A stretch of DNA of 21,535 nt from Erysipelotrichaceae bacterium (GTDB taxonomy: Bacteria > Bacillota_I > Bacilli_A > Erysipelotrichales > Erysipelotrichaceae), in contig JAFZBT010000194.1 in assembly GCA_017561615.1 (NCBI GenBank), positions 1-21,535 of the forward strand. The letters run 5' to 3'. The notes beneath the pieces were generated by a model that ran no database searches, had not been told where the DNA came from, and saw nothing but the letters and a program-made list of their open reading frames with translations. Within the stretch, counting starts at the first letter, position 1; each line of letters opens with the position of its first letter. The position numbers and the translations under genes were made by a program. Below are positions 14,820-21,535 of the stretch, one piece after another.

Positions 14820-15686
14820 TTATTCAATTACGCCCAGGATCTCCAGCAGTCTGTTGAGATCGTCGGTGTCGCTGTAGGACAGGTTGACGGACTTGTCGGT
14901 GATCTTGACTGACGTTCCGTACTTTTCCTTCAGACGCTTTTCCAGATCACGGATGAAGGGATCCTTCTTCGCCGATGCCGGCGCGCTCTTGCCGGATGGC
15001 AGATGCGACAGGGCTTCAACAGCCCGGACAGACAGGCCGTCTCTGACCGCCTTCTGAGCCAGCTGCGAACAGGTCGCGGCGTCCAGGGTAATCAGCGGAC
15101 GGACATGGCCCATCGAGAGCCTGCCTTCCTCAACCAGCTTCTGAACGTCCTTCGGCAGCTTCAGCAGCCGGACGGTGTTGGCAATGTGCTCACGGCTCTT
15201 GCCGATGCGGGAGGCGAGCTGCTCCTGCGTGCAGTTCATCTTCTTCATCAGCGTCTGGTAGGCGTTGGCTTCCTCAATGGCATTGAGGTTCTCTCTTTGG
15301 ATGTTTTCCAGCAGAGAGATCTCCATCATCTGATCGTCAGTAGCTTCCATGATGATGGCCGGAATGGTTTCCTTTCCGGCGATCTCGCTGGCTCTCAGCC
15401 TTCTTTCACCGGAGATCAGCTCATAGCCGCCGATGGCCTTGCGGACCAGTACGGGGGTGAAGACACCCTGCTGGCGGATGGACTCGGCCAGTTCACCGAT
15501 CTTCTCGTCATCAAAGACATGACGGGGCTGATAGGGGTTGGTGCGGATCTCGCTCAGTTTAAGGGAGACCTTGCGGCCGCTGCCGTCGTCACGGGCGGAG
15601 CTTTCGATCTCGCTGATGACGTCTTCGATGTTTTCACCGAAGATGGCGGACAGACCGGTTCCCAAATGTTCTTTCTTAGCTGCCAT
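14820..15686 (-). CDS. parB: ParB/Spo0J chromosome-partitioning protein
   Basis: ParB is a CTP-dependent clamp that loads at parS and spreads, working with ParA and SMC in origin segregation. The 288-residue protein has the GTGLSAIFG N-terminal ParA-contact region (9-17), GERRLR (93-98) and ENIQR (127-131) of the CTP fold. It also has the helix-turn-helix GKSREHIANTVRLL (162-175). The residues known to separate parS from Noc-site recognition are ParB-type at R165, T171 and G193, so this is the parS reader. The AGGAGGT site overlaps the parA stop codon. I found no parS sequence in the window. Confidence 0.95.
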   Translation of the reverse strand: MAAKKEHLGTGLSAIFGENIEDVISEIESSARDDGSGRKVSLKLSEIRTNPYQPRHVFDDEKIGELAESIRQQGVFTPVLVRKAIGGYELISGERRLRASEIAGKETIPAIIMEATDDQMMEISLLENIQRENLNAIEEANAYQTLMKKMNCTQEQLASRIGKSREHIANTVRLLKLPKDVQKLVEEGRLSMGHVRPLITLDAATCSQLAQKAVRDGLSVRAVEALSHLPSGKSAPASAKKDPFIRDLEKRLKEKYGTSVKITDKSVNLSYSDTDDLNRLLEILGVIE

Positions 15687-15695
15687 CTTTACCTC

Positions 15696-16460
15696 CTAAC
15701 TGTTCTTGGTAATGACTTCCTTGGCCAAAGCGGCATAGGCTCTGGCGCCTTCGGACTTGATGTCGTGCTCAAAGATGCTCTTGCCGTAGGAAGGCGCTTC
15801 GGACAGGCGGATGTTGCGGGGAATGTAGGAGCGGTAGACTCTTTCCTTGAAATACTTCCGCACTTCCTGCTGTACCTCGACGGACAGCTTGGTCCTGGCG
15901 TCGTACATCGTCAGCAGGACGCCTTCGATGTAGAGCTTGGGGTTGGAGACCTTCTGAACCATTCTGATGGAAGCCAGCAGCTGGGTCAGACCTTCCAGGG
16001 CATAGTATTCACACTGTACGGGTATGATGACGGAATCGGCTGCCGTCAGGGCGTTGGTGTTGAACAGGCCCAGAGTCGGCGGACAGTCGATGAGAATGTA
16101 ATCGTATTTTTCCTTCAGAGGCGTCAGCTTGGCCTTCAGCAGCTTGTCGCGGTTCTGGTCATAGTTGGCCATCTCCAGGTCGCTGCCGGCCAGATCGATG
16201 GTTGCCGGAATGATGTCCAGCGGCGGTATGCGCTTGGTAATGATGCATTCGCCCGGCTCGGCATCCCGCAGAAGCAGATCGTAGGTGCTCTTTCTGATCT
16301 CTTCACGCACGCCGATGCCCTGCGTGGCATTGGCCTGGGGGTCCAGGTCGACCAGCAGGACCTTCTTGCCCAGATACGCCAGACCGGCGGCCAGGTTAAT
16401 GCTTGTTGTTGTTTTTCCGACGCCGCCCTTCTGGTTGGCTAAGGCAATAATCTTTCCCAT
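15696..16460 (-). CDS. parA: ParA/Soj chromosome-partitioning ATPase
   Basis: This 254-residue deviant Walker ATPase has KGGVGKTT (11-18, signature lysine K11), DLDPQ at 38-42 and LIDCPPTLG in the middle. It dimerises on ATP, binds the nucleoid non-specifically and is stimulated by ParB. In Bacillota it also controls DnaA. It sits between noc and parB in the standard order. The gap of 34 bases to noc contains a TAGAAT-like element that could be a secondary promoter, but this is weak. Confidence 0.96.
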   Translation of the reverse strand: MGKIIALANQKGGVGKTTTSINLAAGLAYLGKKVLLVDLDPQANATQGIGVREEIRKSTYDLLLRDAEPGECIITKRIPPLDIIPATIDLAGSDLEMANYDQNRDKLLKAKLTPLKEKYDYILIDCPPTLGLFNTNALTAADSVIIPVQCEYYALEGLTQLLASIRMVQKVSNPKLYIEGVLLTMYDARTKLSVEVQQEVRKYFKERVYRSYIPRNIRLSEAPSYGKSIFEHDIKSEGARAYAALAKEVITKNS

Positions 16461-16494
16461 ATGACATGCACCTCACAAATTATTCTAACATAAA

Positions 16495-17253
16495 CTAGGC
16501 GGTTTTTCTTACCCTTATTGTCATCACGTAAGCTTCCTCGTCCTCGCTTTCTTCCAGGGAAACCCGGTCAGAAAGCTGACGGCACTTGTTATAGCTGTCC
16601 CTCAGCGAATTGATGATGATCCGCTCGGAAACGCCGAAGCATCTGAGCTTTCCCGGCTTTCTGGCCGGCTTGCGGTTCAGGTATTCTTCGGTCTGAGCGA
16701 CGGTCAGGTTCTTTTTCTCGATGACTTCCAGCGCCTTCTTCTGCTGATCGGGTTCAACGGACAGCAGGGCCCGGCCGTGACGTTCGCTGATGCGGCCGTC
16801 GACGATGGCCTGCCTGACTTCCTCGCTGAGACCCAGCAGGCGCAGCTTGTTGGCAACCGATGACTGACTCTTGCCCAGCCGGTCAGCCAGCTGCTGCTGG
16901 GACATGCCGGTGAGCTTGAGGATCTGCAGATAGCCGCTGGCTTCTTCAATGGCGTTAAGGTCCTGACGCTGGATGTTTTCGATCAGCGCCAGCTGGGCGC
17001 TCTGAACTTCACCGGCGTCAATGACGATGGCGGGGATCTGCTGGTATCCCAGCATCCGGCAGGCTCTCAGCCTTCTTTCCCCGGCGATGACCTCATAGCC
17101 GGTATAGGTTTCCCGGACGCTGATGGGCTGCAGAAGCCCGTTTTCCCTGATCGAATCAGCCAGCTGCCGCAGGCTTTCCTCTTCAAAGCCGATTCGGGGC
17201 TGGTTGGGGTTGGTCTTGATCTTATCAATGCTTATCTGCTTTAGCTGTGACAT
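16495..17253 (-). CDS. noc: Noc nucleoid occlusion protein, without N-terminal membrane helix
   Basis: This is a 252-residue ParB paralogue with GERR (58-61), ENIQR (92-96) and the helix-turn-helix GKSQSSVANKLRLL. Noc-type recognition residues Q130, K136 and R158 replace the R, T and G of ParB. The C-terminus (RIIINSLRDSYNKCRQL to VMTIRVRK) matches the Noc dimer domain. B. subtilis Noc starts with a short amphipathic helix that binds the membrane. Here the protein starts at MSQLKQISIDKIK, directly at the ParB-like domain. The codon immediately before the ATG is an in-frame TGA, so a longer form is impossible without frameshift. A perfect Noc-binding sequence is present at 9751. Confidence 0.9.
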   Translation of the reverse strand: MSQLKQISIDKIKTNPNQPRIGFEEESLRQLADSIRENGLLQPISVRETYTGYEVIAGERRLRACRMLGYQQIPAIVIDAGEVQSAQLALIENIQRQDLNAIEEASGYLQILKLTGMSQQQLADRLGKSQSSVANKLRLLGLSEEVRQAIVDGRISERHGRALLSVEPDQQKKALEVIEKKNLTVAQTEEYLNRKPARKPGKLRCFGVSERIIINSLRDSYNKCRQLSDRVSLEESEDEEAYVMTIRVRKTA

Positions 17254-17266
17254 TCATATCATTCCT

Positions 17267-17950
17267 TTACAGTGGCTTCTTCTTTATCTGGCTGTAGTTG
17301 CGCGGGTAGCGGCGGTTGGTCGGCGCCGTCTTGACGATGTCGATGATCAGCCGCTGCTGACCGTCCAGGTCATAGCTGCCGGTGGCCAGATGTTCAGCCG
17401 ACAGTTTTCTTAAGGCAGAGGCGCTTTCCTGCAGTTCCTCGATGCCTCTGGGCCCCTTCATGGCCAGGAAATGACCGCCGGTTCTGACCAGTGGCAGGCA
17501 CAGTTCGCTCAGGATGTTCAGGGGAGCAACGGCCCGTGAGGTGACGGTATCGAACTGTTCATAGTGCTCCCGGGCGTAGTCTTCGCTGCGCTGGGCGACG
17601 GCTTCGATGTTTTCCAGGTTGAGCCTGTCGATCACCTCGCTGAGGAAGGATATCTTCTTGTGGTTGGGCTCCAGCATCGTGATGCGCAGCTGCGGTCTGG
17701 CGATCTTGAGCACGATGGCCGGGAAACCGGCGCCGGTACCCACGTCAGCCAGGCTTTCCCCCAGGGGATAGCCGGTCAGCAGCAGGCAGTCGGCGAAGTG
17801 CTTGAGGTAGATGTCCTGGCGGTCAGTGATGGCGGTCAGGTTGAATCTGTCGTTCCACCGGATCAGCAGATCGGCATAAAGCTCCAGCTGTGCCAGCTGG
17901 CTTTCCTGAAGGGTCATGCCGTGATTTTCGAGCAGTTCTCTGAGTTCCAT
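17267..17950 (-). CDS. rsmG: 16S rRNA (guanine527-N7)-methyltransferase RsmG (GidB)
   Basis: RsmG methylates G527 of 16S rRNA, and its loss gives low-level streptomycin resistance. The 227-residue protein has NLTAI (37-41), the HFADCL motif and the SAM-binding loop ADVGTGAGFPAIVLKI (68-83). It also has LEPNHKKISFLSEV and the family motif SRAVAPL. The start at 17950 follows a GAGGCGAAAAG-type site. A longer frame to 18115 would run through the promoter and is rejected. It heads the rsmG-noc-parA-parB operon. The neighbours mnmG and mnmE, normally upstream in Bacillota, are not present here. Confidence 0.95.
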   Translation of the reverse strand: MELRELLENHGMTLQESQLAQLELYADLLIRWNDRFNLTAITDRQDIYLKHFADCLLLTGYPLGESLADVGTGAGFPAIVLKIARPQLRITMLEPNHKKISFLSEVIDRLNLENIEAVAQRSEDYAREHYEQFDTVTSRAVAPLNILSELCLPLVRTGGHFLAMKGPRGIEELQESASALRKLSAEHLATGSYDLDGQQRLIIDIVKTAPTNRRYPRNYSQIKKKPL

Positions 17951-17969
17951 CTTTTCGCCTCGCCTACTA

Positions 17970-17978
17970 ATTATAACA
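17970..17978 (-). promoter_or_regulatory. Extended -10 promoter of the rsmG-noc-parA-parB operon
   Basis: The minus strand reads TGT-TATAAT, a perfect extended -10 motif 20 bases before rsmG, which implies a leader of only about 13 bases. Confidence 0.6.
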
Positions 17979-18055
17979 GACTTTGCGGAATGAGGATTAA
18001 GTGAAATCGGAAAAAGAACGGCATTGCATGCCGGTGTAAAAACGGGCTGCGGATA

Positions 18056-18064
18056 TGGTAAAAT
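18056..18064 (+). promoter_or_regulatory. Extended -10 promoter of rpiB
   Basis: TGG-TAAAAT lies 25 bases before the start codon. A short hairpin (CGGCAT / ATGCCG, 18019-18033) lies upstream between the two divergent promoters. Confidence 0.45.
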
Positions 18065-18088
18065 AATAATGTAAGGGAGAAAAGAATA

Positions 18089-18544
18089 ATGAGAATTGGA
18101 ATTGGCAACGACCACGCCGGCGTGGAAATGAAGTACGAATTAATCAAATATCTGGAAGCGAAGGGTCATGAGGTCATCAACTACGGTACCGACAGCACCG
18201 AGAGCATTGACTATGCGATTCCCGGATTTGCGGTTGGCAAGGCCGTGGCATCCGGTGAAGTGGACAGCGGCGTTCTGATCTGCGGAACCGGCATCGGCAT
18301 TTCCCTGGCTGCCAACAAGGTGCACGGCGTAAGGGCGGCGGTATGTTCGGAACCGTGTTCGGCTCAGCTGACCAAGCGTCACAACAATGCCAACATCATC
18401 GCCTTCGGCGCCCGGATCATCGGCATCGAGATGGCCAAGATGATCGTCGACGAATGGCTGAACGCCGAGTTTGAAGGCGGCCGCCATCAGAAGCGCATTG
18501 ACCGGATCACGGAGATCGAACAGACTCAGAATCTCGAATATTAG
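18089..18544 (+). CDS. rpiB: Ribose-5-phosphate isomerase B (RpiB/LacAB family)
   Basis: RpiB interconverts ribose 5-phosphate and ribulose 5-phosphate. The 151-residue protein has NDHAG with D8 and H9, the phosphate-binding loop and catalytic cysteine ICGTGIGIS (C65, T67), and the RHNNANI segment with H99. Allose-6-phosphate or galactose-6-phosphate isomerases (LacA/LacB) are related. The single-subunit form and absence of lac genes favour RpiB. The ribosome binding site is AAGGGAGA, 8 bases upstream. It is monocistronic and ends in two strong terminators. Confidence 0.93.
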   Translation: MRIGIGNDHAGVEMKYELIKYLEAKGHEVINYGTDSTESIDYAIPGFAVGKAVASGEVDSGVLICGTGIGISLAANKVHGVRAAVCSEPCSAQLTKRHNNANIIAFGARIIGIEMAKMIVDEWLNAEFEGGRHQKRIDRITEIEQTQNLEY

Positions 18545-18546
18545 AT

Positions 18547-18574
18547 AACTGCTCCAAAGAGCAGTTTTTCTTTT
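18547..18574 (+). terminator. First terminator after rpiB
   Basis: The stem AACTGCTC / GAGCAGTT has loop CAAA and is followed by TTTCTTTT, 3 bases beyond the stop codon. Confidence 0.9.
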
Positions 18575-18580
18575 GGCTGA

Positions 18581-18618
18581 CATAAAAAACCGGCTTTCAT
18601 CGGCGCCGGTTTTTTATG
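18581..18618. terminator. Second, symmetric terminator after rpiB
   Basis: Perfect 14-bp arms CATAAAAAACCGGC and GCCGGTTTTTTATG with a 10-base loop. With A and T runs inside the stem it can work in both directions. Confidence 0.8.
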
Positions 18619-18674
18619 TCTGAAGGCGCCTGACCAGTTGCGGTCCTTTCTGTTTAATAAGCGACGCGATGAGG

Positions 18675-18703
18675 TAGACACGTCTGTTTTGTTGCATTAT
18701 AAT
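18675..18703 (+). promoter_or_regulatory. Strong promoter of the unknown 273-residue protein
   Basis: TAGACA (5 of 6 matches), 17 bases, then a perfect TATAAT, 34 bases before the start codon. Confidence 0.75.
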
Positions 18704-18737
18704 GAAATTTGGATTTTCCAAGGGAGAATTTAGAATA

Positions 18738-19559
18738 ATGGGTATTTTTGATGTTTTGTATGATTTTGGAGAATATGATTATTCTTCATACTACAATGGG
18801 CTGCTTACCGACTATCTGGCTTCACACCAGGACCGCTTCAGCGAAATGTTCGAACAGATCGCTGCCGTTGACGGCACCGTCCGTCTTTATACCAACTTTG
18901 AAATCAAGAGCAATCTGGAAGCTCTGGCAAATAAGAAGATCGGCTACCGGGACATCACCAAGGTTCCTGCCGGCGTCATGAAGGCGCCCTACATCCTGTA
19001 CTGGAAGAAGGATGACAATCAGCGCGCCATTCTGATCAATCTGGACAGCTACATCGAAGCGAAGGGCATGTACTACTGCCTCAGCGAAGTCGGCAACGTC
19101 TTCGAAAAGCAGCGGCTGGAACTGCTGGCCGCCTATCTCAACGAAGAAAACGCCAGCAGCCTTCTGAGCTGCTTCCGCACGCTGTACGAGGACAGAAAGA
19201 CCGTCGGAGCCGTACAGAGAAAACTCGACAGCCAGTACATCGCCAACATGGAAGACATGAAGGACGCTGCCGTAGAGGAATCCGGAAAGCTGTTTGAAGA
19301 GCTTATCGCCGCCCTGGCGCAGACTGAGGACAAGGAAACCAAGGCCAGACTTATCTACCGCGGGGTCAGCCGCATCTTCCTGCTGAAGAAGGCTGTCTAC
19401 GTCAGCTACATGACCAACAAGTCGCTGTTAGTGGAGAGGCACGGGGAAAACGTCGTGGAACAGCGCCGTTTCGCCAAGGCCTATGCCGATGAGATCAAGA
19501 TCGTTCCCTTCTATCAGCTCTGGAATCCCGGAGCCGCCGAAGCGGAAGCGGAAGAATAA
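18738..19559 (+). CDS. Hypothetical cytoplasmic protein, 273 aa
   Basis: I do not recognise this protein. It is soluble, with no signal peptide or membrane helix. The first third is rich in aromatic residues and acids (YDFGEYDYSSYYNGLLTDY), a central beta-like part contains YILYWKKDDNQRAILINLDSYIE, and the rest is mostly helical. A long charged segment follows (about 140-220), and an alanine/glutamate tail (AAEAEAEE) ends it. The ATG at 18738 is chosen because AAGGGAGA lies 11 bases upstream. The earlier in-frame ATG at 18702 sits inside the TATAAT box. It is flanked by terminators on both sides and driven by a near-consensus promoter, so it is an independent, probably well-expressed gene. 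Confidence 0.75.
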   Translation: MGIFDVLYDFGEYDYSSYYNGLLTDYLASHQDRFSEMFEQIAAVDGTVRLYTNFEIKSNLEALANKKIGYRDITKVPAGVMKAPYILYWKKDDNQRAILINLDSYIEAKGMYYCLSEVGNVFEKQRLELLAAYLNEENASSLLSCFRTLYEDRKTVGAVQRKLDSQYIANMEDMKDAAVEESGKLFEELIAALAQTEDKETKARLIYRGVSRIFLLKKAVYVSYMTNKSLLVERHGENVVEQRRFAKAYADEIKIVPFYQLWNPGAAEAEAEE

Positions 19560-19577
19560 ACTGCAACTTACAAAATG

Positions 19578-19607
19578 AAAGCGGAGCATCAGCGATGCTC
19601 CGCTTTT
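19578..19607. terminator. Terminator between the unknown gene and the convergent ywaF-like gene
   Basis: A perfect 13-bp stem, AAAGCGGAGCATC / GATGCTCCGCTTT, with loop AGC. It is usable in both directions. Confidence 0.9.
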
Positions 19608-19642
19608 GTCAGGCTTTAGTGAAAAACTGACGCCGGTGCCGT

Positions 19643-20377
19643 TCAGAACACCAGGGCAAACAGCTGATAGACGGCGTACATGATCAGGTAAATGAGCGCA
19701 AACGGTCCGGCCAGCGGCAGCAGGTAGACTGCCGGCACCGGGATCCGCTTATGGAAGAAGACCAGAATGCCGTTGTCGCCGGGGTCATAGGTGAAGACGT
19801 AGTTTGCTTCTTCACACAGTTTCAGCTTTCTTACCGTAAAGTTGACCCCATGGGCCAGCAGCATCAGCGCCAGGGTAATGCCGACGACACCGAAGACATC
19901 GGCCAGCTGCGGGCGGCAGATGTCCAGCACCGCAAAGCCCAGGCAGTTGACGATCAGCAGGCTGTGATAACCAAAGAAGCCGAAGGACTTCCAGGAAAAC
20001 AGTTCGATGTCGCGGAAGGACGGGTCGGGAGCCAGGAAGGCCAGCAGAGCGCCGGCGAAGCCGACGGAATAGCTGTAGACGGCGAAGATATGGCTGCCGG
20101 TAAGCGCTGCGTAAATGCAGGTAAAGGTGGAAAGGTTGCAGAGATAGCAGGGAAGTTCGTTGAAGTAGTTGTAGTCATAGCCCTTCAGATAGCGCAGGCC
20201 CAGCTTGTAGATGCGCAGGTAGACGAAGCTGAAGATGCCGATCCAAAGCAGGACATTCAGCCTGATCTGCAGGTCCAGAGGAAGGACGAAGATGCGCATC
20301 AGGATCAGCGCCAGGGCCGACAGGATCAGCCAGCCAAACCAGGGCAGGGAGAAGGGGGTAATCCGTATCTTTTTCAT
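19643..20377 (-). CDS. YwaF / TIGR02206-like integral membrane protein
   Basis: This 244-residue protein has about six to seven transmembrane helices. The segments NELPCYLCNLSTF, FAGALLAFLAPDPS and MLLAHGVNFTV, and ANYVFTYDPGD near the end, resemble the YwaF (TIGR02206) family, whose function is unknown. The start has AAAGGAG 5-6 bases upstream. The gene has its own strong promoter and a 7-bp hairpin (GGGCAGC / GCTGCCC, 20397-20415) in the untranslated leader. It is a single-gene transcript that converges with the unknown 273-residue gene on a shared terminator. Confidence 0.8.
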   Translation of the reverse strand: MKKIRITPFSLPWFGWLILSALALILMRIFVLPLDLQIRLNVLLWIGIFSFVYLRIYKLGLRYLKGYDYNYFNELPCYLCNLSTFTCIYAALTGSHIFAVYSYSVGFAGALLAFLAPDPSFRDIELFSWKSFGFFGYHSLLIVNCLGFAVLDICRPQLADVFGVVGITLALMLLAHGVNFTVRKLKLCEEANYVFTYDPGDNGILVFFHKRIPVPAVYLLPLAGPFALIYLIMYAVYQLFALVF

Positions 20378-20428
20378 GCTCGCTCCTTTCCGGGCAGGGC
20401 AGCGTCAGGCTGCCCCTGATGTAAGCCT

Positions 20429-20456
20429 ATCATACCATAGCGCCCGCTTTTGTCAA
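20429..20456 (-). promoter_or_regulatory. Promoter of the ywaF-like gene
   Basis: The minus strand reads a perfect TTGACA, 16 bases, then TATGAT preceded by TGG (extended -10). Confidence 0.75.
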
Positions 20457-20482
20457 AGAAGCGAACCCAGGCATAAAAAAAG

Positions 20483-20559
20483 TGGCGCGCCAGAAGGGAC
20501 TCGAACCCCTGACCGTCCGCTTAGAAGGCGGATGCTCTATCCAACTGAGCTACTGGCGC
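20483..20559 (-). tRNA. tRNA-Arg (anticodon TCT)
   Basis: The cloverleaf is complete on the minus strand. The acceptor stem is GCGCCAG / CTGGCGC, the D arm is GCTCAGTTGGATAGAGC, and the anticodon stem TCCGC / GCGGA encloses loop CTTCTAA with anticodon TCT. The T loop is TTCGAGT. The discriminator base is G and the 3' CCA is encoded. It reads AGA codons. A run of seven T follows two bases after CCA and probably helps end transcription. Confidence 0.97.
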
Positions 20560-20573
20560 ATGCCTGCTTAAAC

Positions 20574-20602
20574 ATATTATCACAAACGTTTTTCAATAAC
20601 AA
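20574..20602 (-). promoter_or_regulatory. Promoter of tRNA-Arg
   Basis: The minus strand reads TTGTTA, 17 bases, then TAATAT. The predicted start point is about 8 bases before the mature 5' end. Confidence 0.5.
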
Positions 20603-20625
20603 CACCAAAAAGCCAAAACTGCCGG

Positions 20626-21396
20626 TTATCTTACCCGGGCGATGAAGACGTCGGGGTCGCTGCGGTACCTGCTGATCTCCATGTCGGGAAAGACGCTGCC
20701 GAGATCGGCGTTGGAGATCAGATAATCAACGTCGCTGCTGTTGCATAGAGTGAAGATGGCACTCTGGTTGAGTTTCTGCTTTTCGAACAGATAGACGCAG
20801 CGGGCGCTGTTGGCCATGGCGACCTTCCTGAGGTGAGTTTCCTGTTCCGAGTAGTCGGAGATGCGGCCGTCCAGACCGATGGCCGGGGTGGATATGAAGG
20901 CGAAATCGGTACGGATGGAGGCCAGGTAGGATTCGGCAGCGTAGCCGACAAAGCCCATCGATTCGTCGTTCAGGTCCCCGCCGGTGCACTTGACGGGAAT
21001 GCCGTAGCCGTGCAGCAGCTGAATGGCCGGCACTGAATTGGTGACTACGGTGATGTTCCGGCGGCTCTTTAAGTAGTCGATCATGCACATGACCGTGGTG
21101 GAGGTGTCCAGGTAGATGATGCTGTTGTCGGTCAGCAGCGAACAGGCTGCCTGGGCGATCCGGCGCTTCTCTTCCTTCATGTCGGAGAAGCGGTAGGAGA
21201 AGGGCTTGGGCAGGCCGTTGCCGGCCAGGGTAACGCCGCCGTGGTTGCGGACGACGATGCCTTCCCTTTCCAGTTCGGACAGCGATCTTCTGACCGTAGG
21301 GGCACTGACGTGCAGCAGGTTGGCCAGGTCGCGGACGCTGACGTAGCCGTATTTTTCCAGCAGGGTGATGATGCCGGTCGTTCTTTCCGTATTCAT
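20626..21396 (-). CDS. DeoR/GlpR-family transcriptional regulator
   Basis: This 256-residue regulator has the DeoR layout. An N-terminal winged helix-turn-helix (about 6-57, VSVRDLANLLHVSAPTVRRSL and GIVVRNHGGV) is followed by a sugar-phosphate-sensing domain. In the sensor, IIYLDTSTTVMCMIDYL and CTGGDLNDESMGFVG are the usual effector-site stretches. Such proteins normally repress sugar uptake or breakdown genes next to them and release DNA on binding a phosphorylated sugar. The start at 21396 has GAAGGAGA 6 bases upstream. The divergent gene beyond the right edge, served by a near-consensus promoter, is its most likely target. Repeats in the spacer suggest self-regulation. Confidence 0.9.
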   Translation of the reverse strand: MNTERTTGIITLLEKYGYVSVRDLANLLHVSAPTVRRSLSELEREGIVVRNHGGVTLAGNGLPKPFSYRFSDMKEEKRRIAQAACSLLTDNSIIYLDTSTTVMCMIDYLKSRRNITVVTNSVPAIQLLHGYGIPVKCTGGDLNDESMGFVGYAAESYLASIRTDFAFISTPAIGLDGRISDYSEQETHLRKVAMANSARCVYLFEKQKLNQSAIFTLCNSSDVDYLISNADLGSVFPDMEISRYRSDPDVFIARVR

Positions 21397-21415
21397 GATG
21401 TCTCCTTCGCCTGTG

Positions 21416-21433
21416 ATGATCGAAAACGATCAT
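21416..21433. promoter_or_regulatory. Perfect palindrome in the DeoR-gene leader (operator candidate)
   Basis: ATGATCG-AAAA-CGATCAT, 7-bp arms without mismatch, lies between the predicted DeoR transcription start (about 21438) and its ribosome binding site. A related half, TGATCGTTT, recurs at 21460-21468 between the -35 and -10 boxes. Confidence 0.6.
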
Positions 21434-21444
21434 ATTCTACCCTG

Positions 21445-21473
21445 ATTTTAAGCGTTTTCTGATCGTTTATCAA
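21445..21473 (-). promoter_or_regulatory. Promoter of the DeoR-family gene
   Basis: The minus strand reads TTGATA, 17 bases, then TAAAAT; both boxes match the consensus at 5 of 6 positions. The operator-like half site lies in the spacer. Confidence 0.6.
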
Positions 21474-21488
21474 CTGTCAGGCCATTTA

Positions 21489-21518
21489 TTGACACTATTT
21501 CGTTCATTTTTCTATAAT
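21489..21518 (+). promoter_or_regulatory. Near-consensus promoter firing out of the right edge
   Basis: TTGACA, 18 bases, then TATAAT: both boxes are perfect. The spacer contains TTTCGTT, which resembles part of the DeoR-gene repeats. The gene it drives lies outside the window. Confidence 0.75.
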
Positions 21519-21535
21519 TAAATCAGATAAACACC

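Noticed and set aside
15003..16442. 479-residue plus-strand frame
   Set aside because: It lies entirely antisense to parB and parA, whose motifs are intact, and it has no family signature. It arises from the GC-rich third codon positions.
18702..18737. Upstream in-frame start for the 273-residue unknown protein
   Set aside because: The ATG at 18702 is part of the TATAAT box and has no ribosome binding site.
20235..20645. Plus-strand 136-residue frame containing GAPEGTRTPDRPLRRR
   Set aside because: This stretch is the translated antisense of tRNA-Arg, a well-known false protein in databases.
1..21535. CRISPR arrays, insertion sequences or a full prophage
   Set aside because: No spaced direct-repeat array, transposase or integrase was found. 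The phage-like repeats are confined to the two anchored proteins.

Overview
The window looks like chromosomal DNA from a Bacillota (Firmicutes) bacterium. The evidence is the rsmG-noc-parA-parB cluster, since Noc is a Bacillota protein, together with strong AGGAGG-type ribosome binding sites, several extended -10 (TGnTATAAT) promoters, and a glgC-glgD-glgA set with the non-catalytic GlgD paralogue. An Erysipelotrichia-like lineage would fit, but that is inference. I see no insertion sequence, integrase, CRISPR array or complete prophage.

Left part (1-4850). A cut-off iron-sulfur flavoprotein-like gene lies on the minus strand at the edge. Next come a two-helix membrane protein, a 69-residue Imm32-like protein, and a leftward pair consisting of a membrane protein and a gutted ROK sugar-kinase remnant. 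Divergent from that pair is a frlB-frlD-like unit (SIS-domain deglycase plus PfkB kinase) for fructoselysine-type Amadori compounds, without its usual transporter or regulator. A SAM methyltransferase and an alpha/beta hydrolase are then transcribed divergently from promoters whose -35 boxes overlap. The hydrolase promoter carries a perfect palindrome at its predicted start point.

Middle (5880-14815). glgC-glgD-glgA make ADP-glucose and extend glycogen. After a terminator comes a six-gene unit in which almost every junction has 1 base or an overlap. It encodes two membrane-anchored proteins built from phage tail-like repeats, a type I methionine aminopeptidase, TldD, TldE and an unlisted 28-residue membrane peptide. 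Immediately upstream of its promoter is a perfect 16-bp match to the known Noc-binding sequence.

Right part (14820-21535). parB, parA, noc and rsmG form a leftward operon for chromosome segregation, nucleoid occlusion and 16S rRNA methylation. This Noc cannot have the usual N-terminal membrane helix, because an in-frame stop codon directly precedes its start. Divergent from it are rpiB and a monocistronic gene of unknown function. Leftward again are a YwaF-like membrane protein, tRNA-Arg(TCT) and a DeoR-family regulator. The regulator's upstream region holds operator-like repeats and a near-consensus promoter for a gene beyond the right edge.

The most noteworthy items are the Noc-binding site in the same window as a helix-less Noc, the anchored phage tail-like pair in a TldD/TldE peptidase operon with a tiny membrane peptide, and the ROK kinase remnant.
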